DNA of 64,000 nt. It comes from Litorimonas sp. Its GTDB lineage: Bacteria; Pseudomonadota; Alphaproteobacteria; Caulobacterales; Maricaulaceae. Below are positions 18,534-27,266 of the stretch, piece after piece. Position numbers and translations under genes: made by a program. The stretch covers positions 1 through 64,000 of the forward strand of contig JAPYSU010000010.1 of the NCBI GenBank assembly GCA_029936425.1, in the 5' to 3' direction. Under the pieces are notes generated by a model that was given only the letters and a program-made list of their open reading frames with translations, had not been told where the DNA came from and did not search any database. Numbering within the stretch: the stretch's first letter is position 1; the number at the start of each line of letters is the position of its first letter.

Positions 18534-19040
18534 GTGATAAAACATAGTCTCATATTAATAGCTGCCTTATCCGTCACATGGCTGACGCTGTCAGGCTATT
18601 TCAAGCCCATGCTGCTGACTTTGGGCGTTATCTCGATTCTCTTCGTGATTGGTCTCACATTGCGTATGAGTATCCCTGACCGGGAAACGGCCCCCTATCT
18701 TTCTGTCCCGAGAACGCTTGCTTATTTTATCTGGCTTTTCAAAGAGATTATCAAAGCAAATGTTCAGGTTGTACGCGCCGTGCTTAATCCGGATATGCTT
18801 GTCTCCCCGACCCTGACAAAAATTCCGCTCTCGCAAGAAAATGACCTCAGCAAAGTGATGTTCGCCAATTCGATAACGCTCACACCGGGAACGGTCAGCG
18901 TGATGATGCAGGAAGACCATATTCTGGTTCATGCCTTGCTGAATGAAATGAGCGCACCGGAAGATTTTCGCGAAATGGGGGTACGGTCTGCCAAGTCGGT
19001 TGGAGAAAATATAAATCAGAGCGAGCAGGCGGGTTCATGA
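18534..19040 (+). CDS. mrpE: Mrp antiporter subunit E
   Basis: 168 residues from the GTG at 18534, eleven bases after GAGGGAG; a TTG at 18510 in frame would add eight residues before that SD and is less likely. Two or three N-terminal membrane helices (about 5-60) are followed by the MrpE soluble domain with NSITLTPGTVSVMM and HALLNE. MrpE is an accessory subunit needed for full cation/proton antiport. First gene of the operon; the last 4 bases overlap mrpF. Confidence 0.88.
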   Translation: MIKHSLILIAALSVTWLTLSGYFKPMLLTLGVISILFVIGLTLRMSIPDRETAPYLSVPRTLAYFIWLFKEIIKANVQVVRAVLNPDMLVSPTLTKIPLSQENDLSKVMFANSITLTPGTVSVMMQEDHILVHALLNEMSAPEDFREMGVRSAKSVGENINQSEQAGS

Positions 19041-19348
19041 GCGTTGCACTGGGGTATATCTTCCTGAGCGCGGCATTTCTGATTGTCGTTTCCATGGTCA
19101 TGATGCTCGCACGTCTTATCGGCGGGCCAACGCTTTATGACCGCCTCCTGGCGCTGAATTCTTTCGGAACCAAAACCGTTCTTTTTCTCTGCGTATTCTG
19201 TTTCATTATCGACCGTCCCGACGGGGTGGATATCGCCTTGCTTTATGCCTTGATGAATTTCATCGCGACGATCGCGGTTCTCAAATTTTTCAATTACAAG
19301 GCTCTAAATGTCCGCTTGCTGGCCGATCCGGAAGGGGAGGGCGAATAA
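19037..19348 (+). CDS. mrpF: Mrp antiporter subunit F
   Basis: 103 residues with three membrane helices (about 5-27, 36-57, 62-82) and the family motif MMLARLIGGPTLYDRLLALNSFGTK. Overlaps mrpE by 4 bases (ATGA type) and mrpG by one base, so translation is coupled. Structural inner-membrane subunit equivalent to MbhB in the archaeal membrane-bound hydrogenase. Confidence 0.9.
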   Translation: MSVALGYIFLSAAFLIVVSMVMMLARLIGGPTLYDRLLALNSFGTKTVLFLCVFCFIIDRPDGVDIALLYALMNFIATIAVLKFFNYKALNVRLLADPEGEGE

Positions 19349-19764
19349 TGAGTCTTTTCTTGATGATTCTAGCCGCCGCCCCCGCCGTGGCCGAAACAGC
19401 CGGACAGTCAGGCCCGCATATTGACTGGCTGTTTTTTCTGAGGTTCCTTTTAACGACAGCCTCTTTGGCAGCAGGGATATTTTTTGTTTTGGCTGGCACA
19501 TTTGGCGTGCTGCGCCTCCCGGATTTTTACACCCGTTTACATGCGGCAGGCATGACGGATACGCTTGGGGCAGAACTCATTCTTTTGGGATTGATAATCC
19601 AATCCGGCGTCTCCCAAATGTCGCTCAAACTGATGCTGGTAGGTTTCCTTCTTTTGGTGACCAGCCCGACGGCGACACATGCGGTTGCGCACGCGGCTTA
19701 TAAAGCCGGTTTGAAGCCTGTTTTGGGGCGTTATCAGGCTCCGTCTCTGGACGAGGACAGCTAG
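19348..19764 (+). CDS. mrpG: Mrp antiporter subunit G
   Basis: 138 residues. After a short periplasmic-like start there are three membrane helices (about 28-50, 65-90, 95-115). The conserved GTFGVLRLPDFYTRLHAAGMTDTLG is the MrpG signature. Its start shares the last base of the mrpF stop. Inner-membrane subunit; equivalent to MbhC in Mbh-type complexes. Confidence 0.9.
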   Translation: MSLFLMILAAAPAVAETAGQSGPHIDWLFFLRFLLTTASLAAGIFFVLAGTFGVLRLPDFYTRLHAAGMTDTLGAELILLGLIIQSGVSQMSLKLMLVGFLLLVTSPTATHAVAHAAYKAGLKPVLGRYQAPSLDEDS

Positions 19765-20544
19765 ATGTTCGCCGCCGCCACTTTCACGCCTCCAACGCTG
19801 TTATTGGACATCAGCCTGATGGCCATTCTGGTCATTGTGGCCGTGTCTATCGTGAGGATGCGGAGCCTGTTTGGTATCGTTATGCTGCAGGGCGTTTACT
19901 CACTCGTAAGCGCCGCCTGGTTTGTCAGCCTCGATGCGGTTGATGTGGCCTTTACGGAGGCGGCAGTGGGCGCAGGTGTTTCAACCGTGCTCATGCTTGC
20001 GGCCATGCTGCTGGCGGACCGCAAATCCGCGCCTGTTCCATTGTCAAAACAATGGGGCCCCTTGCTCATAGTCGTATTTGTCGGTCTGGCGATGTTCTAT
20101 GCGATTGGCGATATGCCCGCTTATGGCGATGCAAATTCTCCGGCGAATAGCTATGTCGGGATGGACTATATGGAGCGAACCGCCGAAGAAATTCACATTC
20201 CGAATGTCGTTACGGCGGTGCTCGCCAGCTATCGGGGCTATGATACGTTCGGCGAGGCGGTTGTTATTTTTTCGGCCGGGTTGGGCGTTTTGCTTCTCTT
20301 GGGCCTGAATGGAAATGCGGGCCGCTGGAGAGCGGAATGTCAGGGGACGCGCGTCTCTACGCCTTCCGCGCCTTCTGCCAGCACAAGCCGGACATCTCCT
20401 GCGGAAGCGCCGAAGGGAGAGGCTGCCACAGCCAAAAGTCCGCCGAAAAAAACGACCGCCAAAAAAGCGCCTCCAAAGAAAGCGTCTCCAAAGAAAGCGT
20501 CTGGGGCAAAAAAGACACCGAAAACGTCAGGGAAGGGCAAGTAA
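19765..20544 (+). CDS. MbhD/MbhE-like (MrpA C-terminal) antiporter subunit with Lys-rich tail
   Basis: 259 residues. The first half (about 10-90) is a DUF4040/MbhD domain (LFGIVMLQGVYSLVSAAWF, VDVAFTEAAVGAGVST). The region about 95-190 matches MbhE, with VVTAVLASYRGYDTFGEAVVIF. Together they equal the C-terminal part of MrpA, here a free protein as in Mbh/Mbs complexes. The last ~55 residues are a positively charged KKA/PKK-repeat tail unlike anything in the family (see repeat at 20473). Begins right after the mrpG stop. Confidence 0.85.
   Translation: MFAAATFTPPTLLLDISLMAILVIVAVSIVRMRSLFGIVMLQGVYSLVSAAWFVSLDAVDVAFTEAAVGAGVSTVLMLAAMLLADRKSAPVPLSKQWGPLLIVVFVGLAMFYAIGDMPAYGDANSPANSYVGMDYMERTAEEIHIPNVVTAVLASYRGYDTFGEAVVIFSAGLGVLLLLGLNGNAGRWRAECQGTRVSTPSAPSASTSRTSPAEAPKGEAATAKSPPKKTTAKKAPPKKASPKKASGAKKTPKTSGKGK
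20473..20502 (+). repeat. 15-bp tandem repeat coding the Lys/Ala/Pro tail
   Basis: Two perfect adjacent copies of CCAAAGAAAGCGTCT (20473-20487 and 20488-20502), preceded by a degenerate copy. They encode PKKAS units in the tail of the MbhD/E-like subunit, so the tail may have grown by slippage. Confidence 0.8.
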
Positions 20545-21027
20545 ATGGCTGATCCCAAGACTGATATGAAAACTGAAAATCTGGAACCCCGTGATCCGCA
20601 TGTCGTTCTGCGCGTCATTGCCAAATTCCTCATTCCCTTGATTGCGCTCTTTGCTCTTTATGTTCAATTCCACGGCGATTACGGGCCAGGCGGCGGATTT
20701 CAGGCTGGCGTTATCATGGCGTCTTCCGTTATTCTTTATGCTTTGATTTTCGGGCTGGATGCGGCCAAGCAAGCCTTTCCGCCAAGCTGGATCCGCATCG
20801 GAATGTCACTCGGCGTTCTGATTTACGGCGGGACAGGTGTGCTGGCCTGGCTACTCGGCGGTGAGTTTCTGAATTATTCCGTCCTCGCCCATGATGCCAG
20901 CCATGGTCAGCATTACGGCATTCTGGCTGTTGAACTCGGTATTTTAATAACCGTGACAACCGTCATGATTGCGATTTTTTACGCTTTTGGCTCTCGCCAA
21001 CCTGAAACGTCCGAGGAAGATTGGTAA
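20545..21027 (+). CDS. mrpB: Mrp antiporter subunit B
   Basis: 160 residues with four membrane helices. The motif QFHGDYGPGGGFQAGVIM (about 42-59) is diagnostic of MrpB/MnhB and MbhF. It starts directly after the stop of the previous gene and overlaps mrpC by 7 bases. Structural subunit of the antiporter membrane complex. Confidence 0.92.
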   Translation: MADPKTDMKTENLEPRDPHVVLRVIAKFLIPLIALFALYVQFHGDYGPGGGFQAGVIMASSVILYALIFGLDAAKQAFPPSWIRIGMSLGVLIYGGTGVLAWLLGGEFLNYSVLAHDASHGQHYGILAVELGILITVTTVMIAIFYAFGSRQPETSEEDW

Positions 21028-21467
21028 TGATAGCCGATATTTTCGAACAATATAATTATGCGATCGTTATCATCCTGATGATGACGGGGCTGTATGTTGT
21101 GTTTTCTTCCCGCAACCTTATCAAGAAACTGGTCGGTCTTTCGATATTTCAGACATCGGTTTTCCTCCTCTATATCAGCATCGCCAAAGTGGCAGGCGGT
21201 CAGCCGCCGATACTGGTCGGCGATCATGGAGGCCATGGCGGAGCTGAAACAGAGGTTCTATACTCCAACCCGCTTCCGCATGTGTTGATCCTGACCGCTA
21301 TTGTGGTTGGTGTTGCGACATTGGCTATTGGACTGTCGCTCGTCGTGCGGGTTCGCGAAGTCTATAAAACCATAGAAGAAGACGAGATAGACGCTTTGGA
21401 TTATGCCTATAATCTTGAAGGCACGGGGGAAACCTCTCCGGCTCCGGAAACAGGAGCGAAACCATAA
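21021..21467 (+). CDS. mrpC: Mrp antiporter subunit C (NuoK-like)
   Basis: 148 residues with three NuoK-like membrane helices (about 10-28, 33-52, 92-115). The motif SSRNLIKKLVGLSIFQTSVFLL matches MrpC/MbhG. A His-rich loop (GDHGGHGGAE, about 70-79) is typical of the family. Overlaps mrpB (7 bases) and mrpD (1 base). Confidence 0.92.
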   Translation: MVMIADIFEQYNYAIVIILMMTGLYVVFSSRNLIKKLVGLSIFQTSVFLLYISIAKVAGGQPPILVGDHGGHGGAETEVLYSNPLPHVLILTAIVVGVATLAIGLSLVVRVREVYKTIEEDEIDALDYAYNLEGTGETSPAPETGAKP

Positions 21468-23020
21468 TGGATCTGAGTCTTTACATGCCGGAATGGCTGC
21501 TGACCCATGGCGCGGCCTTTCTTATCGCCCTGCCGCTTTTAATGGCCGCGATTACGGCCATTTTGCCGAGCCGAAAGTTTGTGTGGTGGACGACGAGTTT
21601 TATTACCTTGATTTTGGCTGTGACAGCCCTGGCTTTGGCTCAATTCGAAGTCGCCAATGGGGTGAGTATTTATGAGATGGGCGGGTGGGCCCCGCCTCAC
21701 GGAATTTCGCTCAAGATTGACGCGCTTTCAGCGCCGCTGCTCGTCCTTATTTCTGTCATGGCCCTGGTCACTATGTTTTACGCCATGCCCGCCACGCTGG
21801 CAGAGATAGAGCCCAAGAAACGCGCGCCTTATTATGCGGCTTTCCTGCTTTGTATCGCCGGCCTGCTGGGCATGGTCGTGACAGAAGATGCGTTTAATGT
21901 TTTCGTCTTTCTCGAAGTCAGTTCGATTTCCACCTATGTTCTGGTGGCTTTAGGCGCGAGCCGCGACAGACGGGCCTTGGTAGCGGCCTATAATTATCTC
22001 ATTCTCGGCTCTATAGGGGCCACGTTTTTCGTCATTGGGGTCGGGTTTCTGTATATGGAAACCGGCACGCTCAACATGGCGGACATGGCCCGTATCCTGA
22101 CGGAGCTGGACGGGGGCTCTCGTGTCTCCATGGTCGCTTTTGGATTTATTATTGTCGGCCTGGGGCTCAAGCTTGCCATGTTCCCGCTGCATACCTGGCT
22201 GCCGGGGGCCTATGCTTATGCGCCCACGCAGGTCACGTCTTTCCTCGCGTCAACAGCAACCAAAGCCGCGCTTTACCTCTTGCTGCGTTTTACATTCTTC
22301 GTTTTCAATCCGGATTTCGCTTATGTCGATGCGGTTCTGATCTTCCTGATTTTTGGACTTGGTATAGTCGGAATGATCTTTGCCTCACTGCAGGCCATTT
22401 TCCAAACCGATGCGCGCCGTATGCTAGCCTATTCATCGGTCGGCCAGGTCGGCTATATGTTGCTCGGGATCGGTATCGCCACAACTGCCAGCCTCAGCGC
22501 CGCCTATCTTCACCTTATCAATCATGCCGTTATCAAAGGCGGATTATTCCTGGCGCTCGGCGCCATGTGGTACCGCTTCGGTATTACGCGCGTTGACGAT
22601 TTCAGAGGACTGTCCCGGACTATGCCCTGGACGATGGGCGCGTTTACGCTTTGCGGCTTCTCGCTCATCGGCGTTCCATTTACCGCCGGCTTCGTCTCCA
22701 AAGTCGCTTTGGCGCAGTCCGCCGCCGCCGGAGGCTATTGGTGGGCCGTCGGCTTCATCATGATTAGCTCTATTTTGGCGGTTATCTATATTGGACGAAT
22801 TCTGATGATTGCCTATTTCCGCGCCCCACCGGAAATTGACGGAAAACCTTGCGTTCGAAATGAAGCGCCGATGATGATGCTTCTGCCTATGTGGGCGATG
22901 GCTGTTCTGTCGATTGCCATTGGGATGAATATTTTCGGCGCGTCAGATATACTTGTCGGGGCGTCGGAACGAGCCGCAGAATTGCTGACTGGAACACCTC
23001 TTACTGGAATAGGGGGGTAA
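21467..23020 (+). CDS. mrpD: Mrp antiporter subunit D (proton-translocating)
   Basis: 517 residues, about 14 membrane helices, homologous to NuoL/M/N and MbhH. The helix-5 glutamate is in FVFLEVSSISTYVL and the helix-7 lysine in GLKLAMFPLHTWLPGAY. QTDARRMLAYSSVGQVGYML and HLINHAVIKGGLFLALG are further family motifs. It carries one ion-translocation path in the inner membrane. Starts on the last base of mrpC; four bases to the next gene. Confidence 0.92.
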   Translation: MDLSLYMPEWLLTHGAAFLIALPLLMAAITAILPSRKFVWWTTSFITLILAVTALALAQFEVANGVSIYEMGGWAPPHGISLKIDALSAPLLVLISVMALVTMFYAMPATLAEIEPKKRAPYYAAFLLCIAGLLGMVVTEDAFNVFVFLEVSSISTYVLVALGASRDRRALVAAYNYLILGSIGATFFVIGVGFLYMETGTLNMADMARILTELDGGSRVSMVAFGFIIVGLGLKLAMFPLHTWLPGAYAYAPTQVTSFLASTATKAALYLLLRFTFFVFNPDFAYVDAVLIFLIFGLGIVGMIFASLQAIFQTDARRMLAYSSVGQVGYMLLGIGIATTASLSAAYLHLINHAVIKGGLFLALGAMWYRFGITRVDDFRGLSRTMPWTMGAFTLCGFSLIGVPFTAGFVSKVALAQSAAAGGYWWAVGFIMISSILAVIYIGRILMIAYFRAPPEIDGKPCVRNEAPMMMLLPMWAMAVLSIAIGMNIFGASDILVGASERAAELLTGTPLTGIGG

Positions 23021-23024
23021 GGTC

Positions 23025-24509
23025 ATGGTTCTGACTCCTGAATTCGCTCTACTTCTATTGCTCCTTATTCCGCTTGCTGCTGCGGTGCTCATTCCCCTCG
23101 CCGGGAAAGCGCCCAATATTCGCGAAGCAATTACCTTTGTGGCGGGCTTTGCTCTGCTCGGCGTTGTTATCTATCTCTGCCGCGAGGTGGCCTCCGGCGG
23201 ACGCCCCGAGCTTTATCTGGGACGTTTTGCGGGGGCCTTTGAAGTCAAATTCGTTCTGGAACCTCTTGGCGCGACCTTTGCCGCGATTGCCAGCTCGCTC
23301 TGGATCGTCAACTCCGTCTTCACCCTGGGCTATATGCGCGGCAATAACGAGAAAAATCAGACCCGCTTTTTCATGTTTGTGGCCATCGCCATTGCCTCGG
23401 CCATGGGCATTGCCGCGTCGGGCAACCTCATTACGCTGTTCATTTTCTACGAAGCCCTGACCATTTCAACTTTCCCGCTCGTTTCGCATAAAGGCGATGC
23501 CAAGGCCCGGAAAGGCCTGACGATCTATGCGCTCATTTTGATGGGCACGTCTCTGGCGCTCTTGCTGCCGGCCATTATCGGCACGCAAGTTATTGCCGGC
23601 ACGACCGATTTCCAACTGGGCGGCGTCTTCCCGCCGGGAACCTCCTTGCTCGCAACCTCTATCTTGCTTTTCCTCTTTGCGTTCGGGATTGCCAAGGCCG
23701 CGCTTATGCCTGTCCATCCCTGGCTGCCCAATGCCATGGTCGCGCCGACACCTGTTTCCGCGCTTCTCCATGCCGTGGCCGTCGTAAAGGCCGGCGTGTT
23801 CACCATGCTCAAAGTTGTCGTGTTTACATTCGGACCGTCTCTGGCGGCTGACACACCGGCGTCCACAACCCTGTCCTGGGTGGCCGCGATATCCATTGTT
23901 TTGGCTTCTGTCATTGCCTTGCGTCAGGACAATCTCAAAGCGCGTCTGGCGTATTCGACGGTTTCGCAGCTCTCCTACATCACGCTCGGCGCGATGCTGG
24001 CCACGCCGCTGGCGATTTTGGGCGGCGGCTTGCAAATCGTCATGCATGCCTGGGGCAAGATTACGCTATTTATGTGTGCGGGTGCGATTTACACCATTTC
24101 TCACAGAACAAAAATTTCGCAATTGGACGGTCTAGGCCGGACTATGCCCTGGGTGTTCGGCGCGTTTCTGGTAGGCGCCGTCTCCATCATCGGCATTCCG
24201 CCTGCGGGCGGCTCCTGGCCGAAATTTTTTCTAATGGCGGGGGCGCTGGATAGCGGCAAGGGCATCCTCATTGCGGCATTGATAGCCTCGTCCATTTTGA
24301 ACATTATATACTTGGTTCCGATTGCGGTTCGCGGATTTATGAAACCCCCGGCCGATATCGCCGCAGACGCGATTATTGCAGAGGAGCAGAAGAAACATCT
24401 CTGGGTGATTGTGCCGCCTGTCTTCACGGCCTTGGGCAGTGTGATCCTGTTCTTCTTCGCCGGAGATATGGTTGATTTCCTCACGCCTATTCTGGGAGGC
24501 CTGTCATGA
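23025..24509 (+). CDS. Second MrpD/NuoM-like proton-translocating subunit
   Basis: 494 residues with about 14 membrane helices. Key residues are kept: Glu in LFIFYEALTISTFPL, Lys in GIAKAALMPVHPWLPNAM, a second Lys in VAVVKAGVF, and QDNLKARLAYSTVSQLSYI. It resembles MrpA N-terminal and NuoM/HyfF-like subunits rather than being a recent copy of mrpD. Overlaps the next gene by 4 bases. It adds a second ion path to the complex. Confidence 0.88.
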   Translation: MVLTPEFALLLLLLIPLAAAVLIPLAGKAPNIREAITFVAGFALLGVVIYLCREVASGGRPELYLGRFAGAFEVKFVLEPLGATFAAIASSLWIVNSVFTLGYMRGNNEKNQTRFFMFVAIAIASAMGIAASGNLITLFIFYEALTISTFPLVSHKGDAKARKGLTIYALILMGTSLALLLPAIIGTQVIAGTTDFQLGGVFPPGTSLLATSILLFLFAFGIAKAALMPVHPWLPNAMVAPTPVSALLHAVAVVKAGVFTMLKVVVFTFGPSLAADTPASTTLSWVAAISIVLASVIALRQDNLKARLAYSTVSQLSYITLGAMLATPLAILGGGLQIVMHAWGKITLFMCAGAIYTISHRTKISQLDGLGRTMPWVFGAFLVGAVSIIGIPPAGGSWPKFFLMAGALDSGKGILIAALIASSILNIIYLVPIAVRGFMKPPADIAADAIIAEEQKKHLWVIVPPVFTALGSVILFFFAGDMVDFLTPILGGLS

Positions 24510-24895
24510 GTAAGGACTCCGCAAATCCGAATGTTCAAAAACATGCAGCGGATGATATTCATCCGGCGGCCAAACCATTTCTGTTTTTGGTGGACGACAA
24601 GTTTAAGCGCAATTTTCTTTGGCTGCCGCTGGCCGGGATTGTTATCACGACAATATTGGGCGTCATGCACCCTCTGAAACACCCTGCGCCGTGGGATATC
24701 ATTCCCGGGTCCTGGGCTGTGTTCGGATTTCTGGCCTATTCCTTTATTGTCTTTATGGCGCGTCCGCTCTTCAAGCTGCTGAGCCGGGATGAGGGATATT
24801 ATGGGGAAGGCGGTTTGCCCGATCCTTTTGTCAGCGCGGAAGGCCATGACGAGACGAGCCACGCCGAGACGAACAAGGCGGGGGACAAGTCATGA
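24506..24895 (+). CDS. Small two-helix membrane protein of the antiporter operon
   Basis: 129 residues. A charged cytoplasmic N-terminus, two membrane helices (about 36-54 and 67-86) and a polar, acidic, His-containing C-terminus. I do not recognise the family. Its 4-base overlaps on both sides place it firmly inside the operon, between two proton-channel subunits. It may stabilise the third antiporter subunit, but this rests on position only. Confidence 0.75.
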   Translation: MSKDSANPNVQKHAADDIHPAAKPFLFLVDDKFKRNFLWLPLAGIVITTILGVMHPLKHPAPWDIIPGSWAVFGFLAYSFIVFMARPLFKLLSRDEGYYGEGGLPDPFVSAEGHDETSHAETNKAGDKS

Positions 24896-26640
24896 TTGAT
24901 CTGATGAATATCAATCCGGGTCTCTGGATTATCCTCGCCGGACTTGTCTGCGCCTTGTTTCCAAAAACGGACGCAACCCACTATATCCGGAAATTCTTTT
25001 TAATCGCCGCGCCGGTTTTTGCCGGTTGGCTGATATTCCAGATGCATTCTCTGGAGCCTGAATATATTCGCGGCGTTCTGACATTTGGCGGTATAGAACT
25101 TACCACGCTGCGGATTGACGGCCTGTCCCTGGTCTGGGGTTATCTCTTCTGTCTCGCTGGATTGATTAACGGAATTTATGGCCTGCACGAAAAATGCCGT
25201 ATTACGGACAGCTCGGCCCTGATTTACACAGGCGCCGCTGTGGCCGGCGTTCTGGCCGGCGATATGATAACCCTGTTTGTTTTCTGGGAATTGACAGCCA
25301 TTTCTTCTGTCTTCCTCGTTTGGAAAGGCGGAGAGGCAGCTTATGCCGCTGGACTTCGTTATCTGGCGATCCATGTCTTTTCCGGCGTCCTGCTTCTGGC
25401 CGGGGCGGTCATGGTGGCGCAAAGCCGCGGCGGGGATTTCACCTTTGACTTCATCGGATTGAACACCCCCGGCGGATGGCTGATGATGATTGCCATGGGC
25501 ATTAAATGCGGCTTCCCGCTGCTCCACAACTGGATGCAGGATGCCTATCCCAAAGCCTCAATTACGGGAACGGTTATCCTGGCGTCCTTCACGACGAAAT
25601 TTGCAATTTACGCTTTGGCACGCGGATTTGAAGGCACGGATATTCTGATATGGGTCGGCGTTATCATGACCTGTTTCCCGGTTTTCTTTGCGGTGGTCGA
25701 AAACGATCTTCGCCGGGTTCTGGCCTATTCGCTGAATAACCAGCTTGGCTTTATGGTCGCCGGTATCGGTATTGGCGGCGCGCTCGCCATGAACGGCGTT
25801 GTCGGACAGGTTTTCGTTCATGTTATCTTTAAAGCCTTGCTATTTATGTCCATCGGAGCGGTCATGTACCGGACCGGCACAGCCAAAGCGTCCGAGCTTG
25901 GCGGTCTATTCCGTTCCATGCCGTTTACGGCGGTGCTCTGCCTCATCGGGGCGGGCTCCATCGCGGCCTTCCCGCTTCTTGCGGCCTTTGTCACGAAAGC
26001 CATGATCCTCGCCGCCGCGCTGGAAGAACATCTCTGGGTGCCATTCGCCATGATGCTCTTTGCCTCCGCCGGTGTGATGGAACATTCCGGCATCAAGGTG
26101 CCGCACTTTACCTTCTTCGCCCATGACAGCGGACGCCGCGTTAAGGAAGCGCCTTGGAATATGCTCGTCGCGATGAGCCTCGCCGGGATACTCTGTATCG
26201 TTCTGGCCTGGCCGTGGGGAGGTTACCAGCTGCTCTACTCCATGATGCCGTTCCCGATGGAAGAGGCCTATAAGCCTTATACCTGGGATCATGTCGTCTT
26301 TCAGCTACAGCTCCTCTTTGCCGCGATTTTCGCCTTTACCCTGCTCAAGCGCTACGGCGTTTATCCGGCAGAGCGACGGGCCGAGATTATCGACTCCGAT
26401 TGGGTTTATCGCCGTATGGGGCTGAATGTAGCCCTCTGGAGTTCGGCCATGTGGGATCGATTGAATTTTCAGATTAACAGGTTGCATAAGCGCACGATCG
26501 GCCATGTCGGGCAAAAGCTCTATCAAATGTTCAGTCCTGCGGGCGCCATGAGCGAGGCGGCGCCGTCCGGCCTCCCGGCGGTCATAGTGGGAGGCATATT
26601 ATTCGTGACCCTGATCGTTATCTATGTCCTCGGCACCTAA
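24892..26640 (+). CDS. Third MrpD/NuoL-like proton-translocating subunit
   Basis: 582 residues with about 15-16 membrane helices. Helix-5 Glu is in LFVFWELTAISSVFLVW, helix-7 Lys in MGIKCGFPLLHNWMQDAYPKAS, and VENDLRRVLAYSLNNQLGFM and HVIFKALLFMSIGAVMYRTG are present. A C-terminal extension (about 480-582) has an amphipathic charged stretch and a last membrane helix. Its 3' end overlaps the mucR-type gene by 17 bases. With mrpD and the 23025 gene the complex has three antiporter modules. Confidence 0.88.
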   Translation: MIDLMNINPGLWIILAGLVCALFPKTDATHYIRKFFLIAAPVFAGWLIFQMHSLEPEYIRGVLTFGGIELTTLRIDGLSLVWGYLFCLAGLINGIYGLHEKCRITDSSALIYTGAAVAGVLAGDMITLFVFWELTAISSVFLVWKGGEAAYAAGLRYLAIHVFSGVLLLAGAVMVAQSRGGDFTFDFIGLNTPGGWLMMIAMGIKCGFPLLHNWMQDAYPKASITGTVILASFTTKFAIYALARGFEGTDILIWVGVIMTCFPVFFAVVENDLRRVLAYSLNNQLGFMVAGIGIGGALAMNGVVGQVFVHVIFKALLFMSIGAVMYRTGTAKASELGGLFRSMPFTAVLCLIGAGSIAAFPLLAAFVTKAMILAAALEEHLWVPFAMMLFASAGVMEHSGIKVPHFTFFAHDSGRRVKEAPWNMLVAMSLAGILCIVLAWPWGGYQLLYSMMPFPMEEAYKPYTWDHVVFQLQLLFAAIFAFTLLKRYGVYPAERRAEIIDSDWVYRRMGLNVALWSSAMWDRLNFQINRLHKRTIGHVGQKLYQMFSPAGAMSEAAPSGLPAVIVGGILFVTLIVIYVLGT

Positions 26641-27073
26641 ACCTCCAAAACCGGAAAAACCTTCAGGGGACGACCTGTCTCCTGAATTTCTTTTGACACA
26701 AACCACTAAAATTGCGGCCGCTTATCTGTCGAATAATTCGGTAGAGGCTGAGGCCATCCCAGACTTGCTCGGCTCAATTTATGAAGGGTTGGTCGGAGCC
26801 GCGAGAGCCGGGGAAGACGGGCAGGAGGCAAAAGCGCTTGTTCCGGCGGTGCCGATTGAGGAATCGCTCAAGGATGATGTGATTATCTGCCTGGAAGACG
26901 GGAAACCCTATCAGTCTCTCAAACGCCATCTCCGGGTTAAGTACGGCATGAACCCCGAGGAATACCGCGAAAAATGGGGCCTCCCCGCGGATTACCCCAT
27001 GGTCGCGCCGGCCTATGCCAAACGCCGCTCCGAACTCGCCAAACGGACGGGATTGGGGAAAAGCCGCCCTTGA
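26624..27073 (+). CDS. mucR: MucR/Ros-family transcriptional regulator
   Basis: 149 residues. The C-terminal 80 residues are clearly MucR (CLEDGKPYQSLKRHLRVKYG, then NPEEYREKWGLPADYPMVAP). The zinc site is degenerate: the first Cys and an Asp are present and one His, but the second His position is occupied by another residue, as in several zinc-free relatives. The family binds AT-rich DNA and controls cell-cycle, surface and virulence genes. The ATG at 26624 lies inside the last antiporter gene, so expression may be linked to that operon. Confidence 0.9.
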   Translation: MSSAPKPPKPEKPSGDDLSPEFLLTQTTKIAAAYLSNNSVEAEAIPDLLGSIYEGLVGAARAGEDGQEAKALVPAVPIEESLKDDVIICLEDGKPYQSLKRHLRVKYGMNPEEYREKWGLPADYPMVAPAYAKRRSELAKRTGLGKSRP

Positions 27074-27266
27074 GATGACACCCTAATCTTCTACGAAGAT
27101 TCCTGAAATTTCACTTCCACCCAAAGTCGAATCGGAAGCGATTCAAAAAACGGGGCCTTTTTGGGTCAATTCCTGAAAATATGGTTAACAAATGGTTGCC
27201 GCCGGGACTCGCTTTTTCGATAAAGACTCCAGGATCGGAATAAGGGCCGGTTCGGGGGAGAGTTGA
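27074..27266. other. Spacer between mucR-type gene and PAS gene
   Basis: 193 bases, AT-rich around 27150-27195, as expected for a MucR-bound or promoter region. No hairpin with a T run was recognised. An SD GGGGGAG (27254-27260) precedes the PAS gene. Confidence 0.4.

Noticed and set aside
20309..20569. 86-residue Arg-rich frame overlapping the Lys-rich tail
   Set aside because: It is an out-of-frame reading of the repeat-rich tail; the tail itself continues the MbhD/E frame and ends exactly at the next start.
18534..26640. Respiratory complex I or membrane-bound hydrogenase operon
   Set aside because: No peripheral redox, NiFe or FeS subunits in the operon; only antiporter-type membrane subunits are encoded.
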